NCBI GenBank assembly: GCA_964556005.1
Contig: CAZKUR010000014.1
Coordinates: 1 to 64,000 of the forward strand
Direction of reading: 5' to 3'
From: CAZKUR01 sp964556005
GTDB lineage: Bacteria; Bacteroidota; Ignavibacteria; Ignavibacteriales; Ignavibacteriaceae
DNA length: 64,000 nucleotides
Shown: in pieces, positions 1-8,433 of the stretch
How positions within the stretch are numbered: the first letter of the stretch is position 1
Layout of the letters: every line of letters starts with the position of its first letter
The notes under the pieces: model-generated
Seen by the model: only the letters and a program-made list of their open reading frames with translations
What the model was told of the DNA's origin: nothing
The model's database searches: none
Made by a program: the position numbers and the translations under genes

Positions 1-754
1 TTAACAAATTTAAATGCGTAACATTTTGAGCATACTGGCCTTGATTAACCATTTGGCCTACTATTAAACAAACGACCCTGTTGTTTTCACTTCCTTCATC
101 CTCATCAAAAATAAGAATAAATAAACTGTTATTAGTCTTAGTCCATTGAATATAACCGCCAAGATTATTCTGCAGCCATGTATCGCCTTGTGCGATGGTT
201 CCGTTATGCATATCATCATCTTCGTTGGGGATAACAAAACTAATATTTGGGAATGCATTATAATCCGTAGGTAAATCCGTAAGAGGCATATTCAGGCTTG
301 CCGGAATTCCGTTTGCATTATTTCCCTGCCAGTTCACCCATGGATTATGTGTTCTATGGTAGGAACCGACTGTTCCACCCTGATAGCCGGTATATGGTAA
401 ATCTTCGCAATAGCCTCCAAAAGTCAGATTCGACTGAAGCAATTCTGCACCGAGGTTTGGCGTAGTAAAAGGCGTATCGGTAGGAATATTATCATCTGTT
501 ACTCCCTGGTTGTCACCTGAAAAAAACAATAAATAATTAGGCTGACTCGGATGCGTTAACGCATGATAGTCAGTAAACAGCGCTCCTAAAGTATCGTTGG
601 CTAAACTATTTATATATGGGGCATTACTGTTTCCAATAATTTGATTGTATCCATGATTTTCCTCTATTACTATTACAACATGATCGGGTTGGGGGACTTG
701 TGAGTAAATGATTGCAGTGGAAAATAAACATAAAAGCAGAATTCTATAATTCAT
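1..754 (-). CDS. Secreted phosphoesterase (acid phosphatase/phospholipase C-like), C-terminus beyond window
   Basis: The minus-strand frame opens with ATG at 752-754 and stays open for 251 codons to the window edge, so the C-terminus is missing. The start is preceded by AGGAGTTAGT, a good ribosome binding site. Residues 1-18 form a signal peptide ending near YSQ. The mature part has the PF04185-type phosphoesterase pattern: VIVIEENHGYNQIIG near residues 27-41, then PYINSLA, then a THPSQPNY block near residue 67, which in this family holds metal and nucleophile residues. FDEDEGSENN near residue 222 resembles the second acidic metal site. It probably hydrolyses phosphomonoesters or phosphodiesters in the periplasm or outside the cell. 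Substrate cannot be told. A T9SS tail could follow off the window. Confidence 0.75.
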   Translation of the reverse strand, partial: MNYRILLLCLFSTAIIYSQVPQPDHVVIVIEENHGYNQIIGNSNAPYINSLANDTLGALFTDYHALTHPSQPNYLLFFSGDNQGVTDDNIPTDTPFTTPNLGAELLQSNLTFGGYCEDLPYTGYQGGTVGSYHRTHNPWVNWQGNNANGIPASLNMPLTDLPTDYNAFPNISFVIPNEDDDMHNGTIAQGDTWLQNNLGGYIQWTKTNNSLFILIFDEDEGSENNRVVCLIVGQMVNQGQYAQNVTHLNLL

Positions 755-813
755 ACTAACTCCTGACTTTAAGTTTACGAAAAATTAATTAAGCTATTTT
801 TTAGTACACTAAA

Positions 814-831
814 AATGTCATTAGTGACATT
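814..831. promoter_or_regulatory. Inverted repeat AATGTCA-N4-TGACATT, candidate operator
   Basis: Seven-base perfect arms (814-820 and 825-831) flank TTAG. It lies about 60 bases upstream of the phosphoesterase start on the minus strand, where a promoter operator would sit. The lack of a T-run argues against a terminator. The binding protein is unknown. Confidence 0.4.
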
Positions 832-975
832 ATGATAGTGTGTTCTTAGTAGTCTCATTTATTTAACTTGTCGTAGATCAAGTCCTTTAATATTTGTGAG
901 ATAGAATTTCTAGTTTAGAAGAAAATTATAAAGGTTTTTGTACTTAGAAGAAAATTTTTTTTAGCTTAAAAAATG

Positions 976-996
976 AAATGTCTGATGATGACATTT
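976..996. promoter_or_regulatory. Second inverted repeat AAATGTC-N7-GACATTT
   Basis: The arms are 976-982 and 990-996 with a 7-base centre. It shares the AATGTC half-site with the repeat at 814-831 but with wider spacing. It may be a second binding site for the same regulator or chance in AT-rich DNA. Confidence 0.3.
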
Positions 997-1256
997 AATA
1001 TCGCTTGTTGGCCTACGAAATTAAATTATTATAATATGTATTGGACTGAGGTAATTATCAATCATCAAAGTCATAAGATATAGGAATTATTTTTTTTGCG
1101 TTATTAACTGCTCTGCCCCAAAGTGGAGGAAGGAAGGTTCTTATATATACTTCCGAGATTAATTTTTATTTTACCGTTCATTTTTTCCCTTTAAACAAAT
1201 CAAGAACAGAAAAAAAAATTATAAATTAATTTAGTTTACTAATGAATAATTCCAAA

Positions 1257-1850
1257 TTAATAGTTAAAAGACCTTCCGCAGATTGTCCCATCAACTGAAG
1301 TTAATGTTTGATTAAACGTTATTGGGCATGTTCCATTTACATCAGTCACCCAATTATCTTTACCTACATTTCCTGTATACGTAAGTTGAGAGCAAGCAAA
1401 AGTTACAGCTTTGTGAACCGTAGAAAAAGTTCCGTCTGCAGTGACCGTGCCGTTAAATGTTAGAGCATACTTATCACCAATGCCTTTACAATCAGTCATT
1501 GCCAATGTTAAATGCATGGTGTTTACGCCGGTGGAAGTTGAATAGTCAGTACTGCCGGTTACATGTATTGAACCGCCTTGAGGTCCGTTAACAGTAAAGT
1601 CTTTGCTGCCTACTGGTTGACCGGCTATGTTTTGATTCCATACAAACCAGAAGATATCGATCATACCATAAGCAGTGTATTCATCTTGACATCCCTGATC
1701 GCATGTAGGTGCAGGAGGATTAGTTGAGGTATCACTTTTTTTGCAGGAATAAAAGACAAAACTAACAAGGAATGATATCACTAAAAATAAAGTGGTTAAT
1801 TTTCCGGTATAAGAAGAATTCCCATCGTTATTATTTTTTCCCTTAAACAT
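1257..1850 (-). CDS. Predicted cysteine-containing lipoprotein of unknown function
   Basis: The 197-residue product has a polar head (residues 1-17), a hydrophobic segment (18-34) and a lipobox FYSC with the lipidated cysteine at position 36, followed by KKSDTSTNPP, a typical flexible linker after lipid anchoring. The long stretch before the hydrophobic core is unusual for a lipoprotein signal, so a later start is possible, but no internal Met fits. The mature part has several further cysteines (CDQGC near 50-54, DCKG, FACSQ, TCPI, ICGR) that could form disulfides, and looks beta-rich. An AAGGA ribosome binding site precedes the ATG. I do not recognise a family. It stands alone between two intergenic regions. 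Confidence 0.65.
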   Translation of the reverse strand: MFKGKNNNDGNSSYTGKLTTLFLVISFLVSFVFYSCKKSDTSTNPPAPTCDQGCQDEYTAYGMIDIFWFVWNQNIAGQPVGSKDFTVNGPQGGSIHVTGSTDYSTSTGVNTMHLTLAMTDCKGIGDKYALTFNGTVTADGTFSTVHKAVTFACSQLTYTGNVGKDNWVTDVNGTCPITFNQTLTSVDGTICGRSFNY

Positions 1851-2175
1851 TTTTGTATCCTTTCAGGAGAGTTTATTATATCGCTATAATTAAGTAATTA
1901 AATGAATGAACAAAAGGTATGCCGAATAAAAAGGATACAGGTTTGTTTGTAACTTGCTAATATACTCGGAATTTCAAATAATTATCGCTTAATAAAATAG
2001 TTGTCAGGTAATAATAGCCAATTAAGGAATTATCTGCAATCAATTATTTCATCTTAGTTGCATGATAAACATTGAGTTTTCGGATTTGAATAATTGCAAT
2101 ATCTACTAACTTATTAAGAATTCTTTATATTTAAATATTAATTTCAAACAATTTAATCACAACAAATTTATAATT
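1851..2175. other. Divergent intergenic region
   Basis: These 325 AT-rich bases separate the lipoprotein (reading left) from the 95-residue protein (reading right) and so must hold two promoters. I see no hairpin with a T-run, no tRNA and no clear operator. Confidence 0.5.
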
Positions 2176-2463
2176 ATGAAAATACTTGCAATTGAAAAAG
2201 AGAAAGCGGATGTAACGGCGGACGATTTGAGGCCTTATTTAAAAGCCGAATCGCAAAGGATACTGGATCTTTATGAAGAGGGCGTTATAAGGGAAATTTA
2301 TTTCCATCGTGACAATCATACTGCCGTTATTATTTTGGAGTGCATGGATGAAGACGAAGCCGGAAATTTTCTTCAAGAACTTCCTCTTGTAAAAACAGGA
2401 TTGATTGAATTTGAAACAACCCCTCTTATTCCTTATCTGGGATTTTCAAGGTTGATAGAATAA
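2176..2463 (+). CDS. Small dimeric alpha/beta-barrel protein (muconolactone isomerase/YciI-like)
   Basis: This complete 95-residue protein has no signal peptide. It looks like the ferredoxin-like dimeric alpha/beta-barrel fold: a first strand MKILAIEK, a helix with LRPYLKAESQRILDLYEEG, strands IREIYFHRDN and AVIILEC, a second helix DEAGNFLQELPLV, and a final strand ending in the LIEFETTPLIPYLGFSRL pattern. That tail is typical of proteins annotated as muconolactone delta-isomerase-like. In such small members the true substrate is usually unknown, and no aromatic-degradation genes lie nearby, so isomerase activity is not claimed. It is probably cytosolic. The methyltransferase gene follows 68 bases downstream on the same strand, possibly in one transcript. 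Confidence 0.6.
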   Translation: MKILAIEKEKADVTADDLRPYLKAESQRILDLYEEGVIREIYFHRDNHTAVIILECMDEDEAGNFLQELPLVKTGLIEFETTPLIPYLGFSRLIE

Positions 2464-2531
2464 ATTGATTTTAAATATTTAAAATTGTTAACCTGGAAAA
2501 TCTTCTATCATTTAATTATGCACAATTAATA

Positions 2532-3368
2532 ATGAAAAATTATTTGAATCTTAGCGTCGATATTAAAGATAAAAATTTAATTTCTTCTTTAGATGAACTT
2601 CCTCTTTGGTCTGCGCCTTTCGGCATTTCACTTCTGAATAAAATTAAAATGAATAAAGGAATGAATGTAATGGATATCGGCAGCGGAGTGGGATTTCCTT
2701 CGATAGAAATTGCACAAAGATTAGGGGAGTCATCCAAAGTTTACGGCCTTGATCCGTGGATAGAAGCTAATGAACGTGCTGAATTTAAAATCAAATTTTA
2801 CGATTTGAAAAACATTGAAATTATTTATGGCTTTGCAGAAAAGCTTCCGTTTGGAAATTCGTTTTTTGATCTTATCGTATCCAATAACGGGATAAATAAT
2901 GTCGAGGATATAAATCAAGCATTGAACGAATGCCGTCGTGTAAGTAAAACGGGTGCTCAATTTGTCTTCACAATGAATCTTGAGGAAAGCATGATTGAGT
3001 TTTATGATTTGCTGAAAGAGGAATTGATTAAAAGAAACAATGCTGCTGCTGTCCAAAGAATCAAAGAACAAATTTACAGTAAAAGAAGACCTCTCGCGGA
3101 AATAAAACTACTGTTAAGTAATACCGGATTTAGGATTGAAAGCCTTGAAGAAAATAAATTTTATTTAAGATTTTCAGATGGAACTTCGATGTTTAATCAT
3201 CCTTTAATTAAATTTTGGTTCGTCGGCGGATGGAAAAATATTGTTGATGAGGAAATGCAGGAAGAAATATTCGATGCAGTTGAAAATAATTTAAATATTA
3301 AAGCGGTGAAAGAAGGGGAAGTAAAATTGGGAATTCCGTTTATCACATTTGACTGTACCGCTATTTAA
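2532..3368 (+). CDS. Class I SAM-dependent methyltransferase
   Basis: The 278-residue cytosolic protein carries the class I methyltransferase fold. Motif I is MDIGSGVGFPSIEIAQRLG near residues 46-64, binding S-adenosylmethionine. The acidic residue after beta-2 lies in VYGLDPW, a post-motif segment is EKLPFGNSFFDLIVSNNGINN, and RRVSKTGAQFVFTMN marks strand 5. It belongs to the Methyltransf_11/25 type. The acceptor substrate is not evident from sequence or neighbours. The C-terminal part (about residues 190-278) is an extra region likely used for acceptor recognition. The ATG at 2532 is the first in-frame start; the Shine-Dalgarno is weak. Confidence 0.75.
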   Translation: MKNYLNLSVDIKDKNLISSLDELPLWSAPFGISLLNKIKMNKGMNVMDIGSGVGFPSIEIAQRLGESSKVYGLDPWIEANERAEFKIKFYDLKNIEIIYGFAEKLPFGNSFFDLIVSNNGINNVEDINQALNECRRVSKTGAQFVFTMNLEESMIEFYDLLKEELIKRNNAAAVQRIKEQIYSKRRPLAEIKLLLSNTGFRIESLEENKFYLRFSDGTSMFNHPLIKFWFVGGWKNIVDEEMQEEIFDAVENNLNIKAVKEGEVKLGIPFITFDCTAI

Positions 3369-3637
3369 TTGATGATCTCAAATTTATTATTTTTCATTGC
3401 TATTTCTTTTAGGTAGCTTACAATGTATTTATGATCTTTAAAATGCTTTAGATAAAAATCACGTGAGCAAATAATAATTATTTAATCTCAAGTATAATAT
3501 TATTTTTTTTATTTAGATTTAGATATAAACGGGATTTAGAAAATCATAGTTCTATATTCATTTAATATCATATACAATTTGGGTTTTATATATTGAAAAC
3601 CAATGTTTCGAATCTTATCAAATATCTGGAATATTTT

Positions 3638-5626
3638 ATGAAATACATTAAATCAATTCTTTTAATTTTAATTATTTTTTTGACAACAAATATTAATTAC
3701 GGGCAGGTAAAAAAGAAGCCTTTTCAACTTTCTGATTTGAGAAAAATAGTGAATATATCTCATCCTCAGATTTCTCCTGATGGTAAAGAAGTTGCAATGA
3801 TTGTTTCCCGTTACGATTGGGAAAAAGATTCGACTAAGCAGGAAATTGATCTAATCGATATTTCAAATGGATCTATTCGCAGCATAACTTACCATCGGAG
3901 CGGCATTTCAGGCATAAGCTGGGCGCCTAACAGCAAGAAATTGGGATTTACTGCTCATGATAATGAAACAAAAAAATCTCAAATCTACATTATGCCGATG
4001 AGCGGCGGCGATGCAGTCAGAATTACAGATTCTAAAACCGGGGTAAATGAATTTAGCTGGAGCCCGGACGGTAAAGAAATTGCGTTTGTTGCACAGGATA
4101 CCATTCCAAATCCAAAAGAGATTAAACATCACGAGGACGGATTTCAAATTACAGACAATAATTATACAGTACGAGCTGCTCTTCAACCCTGGCATTTATG
4201 GATTGTATCTTCTGAGGGTGGAAAAGCTAAAAGGTTAACCGAAGGTAAATCCAGTCTTTGCACTGATCAGGGAACCATTTCTCCGATAGCATGGAATCCG
4301 GATGGTAAATCAATTACGTTTCAACAATTTCCTGATGTCTGGGAGGGAAATTCATGGCATTCAGTTATCGCCGAAGTTGACACGAGTGGTAAAGAAATTA
4401 AAACCATAGTAAAGGATGAAGGTTCGGGATGGCCTGTTTATTCTTCTGATGGAAATGCATTAGCGTTTGTCATGGCGCGAAATGGAGACTTAAATAACGG
4501 CAACGCAGTTTATATCAAAATGAATGGAGAGATTACAGATATTACAAAGGATTTGGACAGAAACATAAATCAATATGCATGGCTTCCGGATGGTAAAGCT
4601 GTACTGCTTTCAGGAGATAAGGATACAAGCTCTGTAATCTGGAAACAACCATTAAACGGGAAAGCTGAGCAATTAAATCTTGGTGATGTTTGTGTCGGAT
4701 ATGGAAATTTGAGTGTTTCAAAAAACGGAACCGTAGTGTTTACAGGAAGCACCCCTACTCATCCAACCGAATTATATATACTTGAATCTTTAAATGGAAA
4801 GCCAAAACGATTAACCAACTTAAATAACTTCATCGATTCCTTGGAATTGGGAAAATCGATTGGAGTAAACTGGAAAGGCCCCGAAGGTTTTGATGAAGAC
4901 GGAGTTCTTACATATCCGGTTGATTATAAAGAGGGAGAAAAATATCCTCTTGTTTTGGTAATTCATGGCGGACCTGAAGGTGCATCGACTCTTGATTTCT
5001 CAGATCTTGCACAACTATTTTCTGCGAAAGGTTTTTTTGTCTTCCAGCCGAACTACAGAGGCAGCATAAATTTGGGCGATGCATATCAACATGCTATTTA
5101 TAGAAATACTGGAGAAGGACCGGGGAAAGACATAATGGCTGGTTTAAATAAAATTGAACAGATGGGAATAATTGATACAAACCGGATCGGTGTTACAGGC
5201 TGGTCATATGGAGGTTATATGACTTCCTGGCTGAATGGGAAATACCCGGATAAATGGAAAGCTGCCGTTGAAGGTGCGGCGTTGAACGATTGGGTAATGG
5301 ATTACACGATAGCCTACTATCAAACTTACGATTTATATTTCTTCGGCGGTTCTCCTTGGGTAAAACAATATTGGGATATCTGGAGAGAACAATCTCCGAT
5401 TATTCTTGCACAAAACGTTAAAGCTCCAACACTGATTTTAGGCGATGTAGGTGATCCAAACGTTCCAATAATCAATAGTTATGAAATGTATCATGCTCTC
5501 AAGGATAACGGTGTACACACAGAATTTTATGCCTATCCTCTCGACGTACATTTTCCGCACGATATTGTTCATAGAACTGATGTTTATAAACGCTGGATCG
5601 ATTGGATTGTGAAATATGTGAAATGA
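3638..5626 (+). CDS. Exported S9 family prolyl oligopeptidase-type peptidase
   Basis: A serine peptidase of 662 residues. The frame can start upstream at a TTG (3593), but ATG 3638 gives a clean signal peptide (KYIKSILLILIIFLTTNINYG, then Q), so I use that. Residues 30-400 form a WD40-like/TolB-like propeller with repeated SPDGKE, SWAPNSKK, SWSPDGKE, AWNPDGKS and WLPDGKA motifs. The C-terminal alpha/beta hydrolase domain carries HGGPEG, the nucleophile motif GWSYGGY (Ser about 523), Asp about 606 in GDVGDPNVP, and a His-rich segment (His 638 or 641) for the triad. This is the architecture of periplasmic dipeptidyl or acylaminoacyl peptidases that trim peptides. It stands alone; the downstream gene is separated by a repeat tract. 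Confidence 0.85.
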   Translation: MKYIKSILLILIIFLTTNINYGQVKKKPFQLSDLRKIVNISHPQISPDGKEVAMIVSRYDWEKDSTKQEIDLIDISNGSIRSITYHRSGISGISWAPNSKKLGFTAHDNETKKSQIYIMPMSGGDAVRITDSKTGVNEFSWSPDGKEIAFVAQDTIPNPKEIKHHEDGFQITDNNYTVRAALQPWHLWIVSSEGGKAKRLTEGKSSLCTDQGTISPIAWNPDGKSITFQQFPDVWEGNSWHSVIAEVDTSGKEIKTIVKDEGSGWPVYSSDGNALAFVMARNGDLNNGNAVYIKMNGEITDITKDLDRNINQYAWLPDGKAVLLSGDKDTSSVIWKQPLNGKAEQLNLGDVCVGYGNLSVSKNGTVVFTGSTPTHPTELYILESLNGKPKRLTNLNNFIDSLELGKSIGVNWKGPEGFDEDGVLTYPVDYKEGEKYPLVLVIHGGPEGASTLDFSDLAQLFSAKGFFVFQPNYRGSINLGDAYQHAIYRNTGEGPGKDIMAGLNKIEQMGIIDTNRIGVTGWSYGGYMTSWLNGKYPDKWKAAVEGAALNDWVMDYTIAYYQTYDLYFFGGSPWVKQYWDIWREQSPIILAQNVKAPTLILGDVGDPNVPIINSYEMYHALKDNGVHTEFYAYPLDVHFPHDIVHRTDVYKRWIDWIVKYVK

Positions 5627-5753
5627 AAAAGATTAAAAAATTAAAAAATTAAAAAATTGAAAGATTAAAAGATTAACTGCCTACGCTAAAGCTTCAGCAG
5701 GCAGACAAGATTAAAGGATTAAAAAGATTAATTATTAATTAAGGAGACGTAAA
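5627..5753 (+). repeat. AT-rich short repeats with embedded GC-rich hairpin element
   Basis: After the peptidase stop codon the sequence runs through many imperfect copies of a GATTAAAA/AATTAAAA unit. These are interrupted at 5677-5704 by a GC-rich segment that opens CTGCCTACGC and closes AGGCAGG-like, able to fold on its CTGCCT/AGGCAG ends. The same CTGCCTACGC core appears in inverse orientation at 58795-58804. It looks like an interspersed repeat inserted in a low-complexity tract. Confidence 0.55.
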
Positions 5754-6215
5754 ATGAAATTAAACCGTTTGCTATTTGTTGTTGTTATAATTATTCCTTT
5801 CACTTCCTTGTTTGCACAAAAACGAAATTTAACGGAAGTTCAGAAGGAAGTCTGGAAGAGTGTTGAAGATTATTGGAATCTTTACGGAAAAGGTGATGCC
5901 GTAGATTATTTAAACTACATCGATGAAAGTTACCAAGGGTGGAATTACTCTTTCCAAACACCTATGGATAAAGAGGATATTACAAAATTTATTAAAGCCG
6001 ATATGTCTCAAAATACGGAGATTATGCATGTAATTACTCCTGCAGTTATTTGGGTAAAAGGTAACTTTGCATTTGTCGATTATTATTACCAGTTAATCGA
6101 GCAAAATTCAAAAGGCGATGTAAAAACAACAAGCGGAAGATGGACGGATATTTTGACAAAGAAAGGGGATAAGTGGGTTTTAATTGGTGATCAAGGCGGA
6201 AGAACATCTAAGTAA
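5754..6215 (+). CDS. Exported SnoaL/DUF4440-like (NTF2 fold) protein
   Basis: A small protein of 153 residues with a signal peptide (residues 1-21, ending SLFAQ). The rest resembles the NTF2-like/DUF4440 fold: a first helix with EVQKEVWKSVEDYWNLYGKGDAVDYLNYID, then strands including AVIWVKGNFAFVDYYYQLIE, and a closing GRWTDILTKKGDKWVLIGDQGG, which is the usual last-strand pattern of SnoaL-like proteins. These often bind small ligands or act as unannotated enzymes; function here is not known. Translation likely uses AAGGAG at 5740-5745. A strong terminator follows. Confidence 0.65.
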   Translation: MKLNRLLFVVVIIIPFTSLFAQKRNLTEVQKEVWKSVEDYWNLYGKGDAVDYLNYIDESYQGWNYSFQTPMDKEDITKFIKADMSQNTEIMHVITPAVIWVKGNFAFVDYYYQLIEQNSKGDVKTTSGRWTDILTKKGDKWVLIGDQGGRTSK

Positions 6216-6240
6216 GATTTTAGCTCGCTTTTTAAAATTT

Positions 6241-6279
6241 AGAGATGACATCTTATGAAAAAGATGCCATCTCTTTTTT
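6241..6279 (+). terminator. Rho-independent terminator, also a repeated hairpin
   Basis: A 14-base stem (6241-6254 with 6261-6274, one A-C mismatch) closes an ATGAAA loop and is followed by a T-run. It terminates the SnoaL-like gene and lies just before the converging T9SS gene. The same two arms, including the mismatch, recur at 58165-58197 with a different loop. Confidence 0.75.
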
Positions 6280-6302
6280 GAAAAAAAAGTAGTTGAGTAT
6301 AG

Positions 6303-8240
6303 CTATCTTAAAACAATCATCTTTTTTGTTTGCATAAAGGAACCGGCCTGTAACTTATAAAAATAAACTCCACTGGAAAGATTGCTTGCATCAAATTCAA
6401 CTTCATAATTTCCTGCAGGTTTTGCTTCATCAACTAAAATTGCTGCTTCATTCCCGAGTAAATCATAAACTATTAAGCTAACATAATTTTTTTTGGGAAT
6501 TGAATACTTAATTGTTGTAGACGGATTAAACGGATTCGGATAATTTTGCAGTAATGAATAATCTGCCGGTGATTTTACATCTGCTTCAATTTCATTCGAA
6601 TAATCCGATTTACCGTTAAAATCTATCTGTTTCAACCTATATGTATATTTGCCGGAATTCAGGTTTTTATCTTCAAGTCTGTACTGATGCGGTTGAGTAG
6701 TTGTGCCGTTTCCCTCAACAAAAGCAATTTGCCGGTAATCAGTATTAAGGGATTTCCTTTCAACCTGGAAACCTTTGTTATTAGTTTCGGTTGCAGTAGC
6801 CCAGTTTAATGTCACATTATTATTATCGATCGACGCCTTTAATGATACAAGTTCAACAGGTATATTGGAATCGGAAGTATCGACAGAAACATTATAAGCC
6901 AGGCCGCCGTTTCCGAAAGCTCTTGCGTGAACGGCTTTACCGGAAGTTAGAAGTGAGCTTCCATCTGCCGAGATTGCTTCATCAAAAAATGACCCGGCGG
7001 TATTAATTGTAAATATGGGATTGCTTCCCTCTGCAGTTTTAAATAAATATAAATCCGGGGTTGCATTATTTAAATCGCCCCATGAAGAAGCAGCTAATAC
7101 ATTTGCATTATCATTAAATGAAACTGAAGTTACCTCATCTCCGCAACTTCCGAAAATCCAGGCAGGTGTGCCTGATTCCGAGGTTTTAAACAACTTGACA
7201 GTGCCTGTATATTGGGTAGATGAAATAAAGATTAATGTTCCTACTGCTATATAATTCCCGTTTTTTGATACATCTACGGCGCTTGCCCAATTATAATAAA
7301 CACCGGGCGGTTCCTGGTTCTGCCAGAGTAAATTATATGTTGAGCCGCTCCACTGGAAAACTCTTACATACCCGAAATAATTTATTGTAGCTATAATGCT
7401 GCCATCATAGCTTATTCCCTGGTTTGCTTGAGTTCCTGAAGAACTGCTTATCGGATTAATAGTGCCCTGATATTTAATATTCCCAGTGTATGTTTCGATT
7501 ACCCAAAATGCTCCGTAAGTATTTATGATCATAAGGGAATCATTTCCTGAGAGCTTTAGGCCCTGGATATTACCGCTGCCTCCTAAAGGATCGGCTAATG
7601 TAATTTGCCAAACAGGGATAGCCGATGGTATATTAAATCCTAAAATTATAGACGAATCTGTTAAGTTCGATGTTGCGATTAAAAAACTTCCTTGTTGAGT
7701 TAGGGCAACCGGACCGGCAACAGGATCACCGCCGAGAGTTGTTAAATCAAAATTAATAATTGGAACATTACTGGAATTATTAAATACATAAACATTGTGG
7801 TAAGCGCCCGCAGCTATTAGATCACCTGCGTAGTTCAAAGAAACGAAGTTAGTTTGAAGATTATTTGCAACAGAATATTCCCAGATAGGAGTTGAATTAG
7901 TATTTCCATAAAATGAGATTCTTGGATTATTTAAACCCCATCCGACTGCACCATATTGGCCGTTGCCGCTTACAGCACATTTATCACCAATTGAAACTGC
8001 ATCTGTATAATTCCAGCGAATTGTAGTCCCCGTAAATATATCCTCTTCATTTGATGTTGCAATTCCAAATGAATGCGAAGAAGAATAATTAACTGCAGGT
8101 ACTGTAATTAAGCGGTCTTGATTCACCTCCCCATTTTGATCTAAAACATGATATCTCCCTGTATTGTAAGGAAGCTGTTGTGCATAAATAAAACTGCACA
8201 GAAAAATTGAAACTACAAGTACTTCGAAGAAATTTTTCAT
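6303..8240 (-). CDS. Exported beta-propeller protein with T9SS type A sorting domain
   Basis: A 645-residue protein with a signal peptide (residues 1-20, ending FIYAQ). Residues 40-440 are repeated beta strands with blocks such as VSLNYAGDLIAAGAYHNVYVF, GISYDGSIIATINYFGYVRVF and VSFNDNANVLAASSWG, typical of WD40/PQQ-like propellers. Residues 460-550 form a fibronectin III-like domain (VTLNWATATETNNKGFQVERK). The last 85 residues are a T9SS sorting domain with NYPNPFNPST and a SGVYFYKLQAG segment, so it should be exported across the outer membrane and retained or released there. AGGAG eight bases before ATG supports the start. Its ligand or activity is unknown. It reads toward the terminator at 6241. 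Confidence 0.8.
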   Translation of the reverse strand: MKNFFEVLVVSIFLCSFIYAQQLPYNTGRYHVLDQNGEVNQDRLITVPAVNYSSSHSFGIATSNEEDIFTGTTIRWNYTDAVSIGDKCAVSGNGQYGAVGWGLNNPRISFYGNTNSTPIWEYSVANNLQTNFVSLNYAGDLIAAGAYHNVYVFNNSSNVPIINFDLTTLGGDPVAGPVALTQQGSFLIATSNLTDSSIILGFNIPSAIPVWQITLADPLGGSGNIQGLKLSGNDSLMIINTYGAFWVIETYTGNIKYQGTINPISSSSGTQANQGISYDGSIIATINYFGYVRVFQWSGSTYNLLWQNQEPPGVYYNWASAVDVSKNGNYIAVGTLIFISSTQYTGTVKLFKTSESGTPAWIFGSCGDEVTSVSFNDNANVLAASSWGDLNNATPDLYLFKTAEGSNPIFTINTAGSFFDEAISADGSSLLTSGKAVHARAFGNGGLAYNVSVDTSDSNIPVELVSLKASIDNNNVTLNWATATETNNKGFQVERKSLNTDYRQIAFVEGNGTTTQPHQYRLEDKNLNSGKYTYRLKQIDFNGKSDYSNEIEADVKSPADYSLLQNYPNPFNPSTTIKYSIPKKNYVSLIVYDLLGNEAAILVDEAKPAGNYEVEFDASNLSSGVYFYKLQAGSFMQTKKMIVLR

Positions 8241-8433
8241 GAGCTAACTCCTATTAAAAATTAATTGAAAAAATTTTCAGGATTTTCAGCGCTATAAAAA
8301 CCACCTCCTTTTAGTTTTGAGAAACATTTGAAAATATTATAAATCTAATAATGATTTTTTTCCTTCCCTTTTGAATTCATAAAATATAGTCACTGTTTAG
8401 TTTTAATCTTATTTACTATTAAGACATTTGTCG

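Larger units (their letters stand above)
755..1256. other. Intergenic region upstream of the phosphoesterase
   Basis: This 502-base AT-rich stretch has no convincing ORF. It holds two inverted repeats that share the half-site AATGTC, described separately, at 814-831 and 976-996. It must contain the promoter of the phosphoesterase (reading left) and the 3' end signals of the lipoprotein gene that ends at 1257. No clear hairpin with a T-run was found for the latter. Confidence 0.6.
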
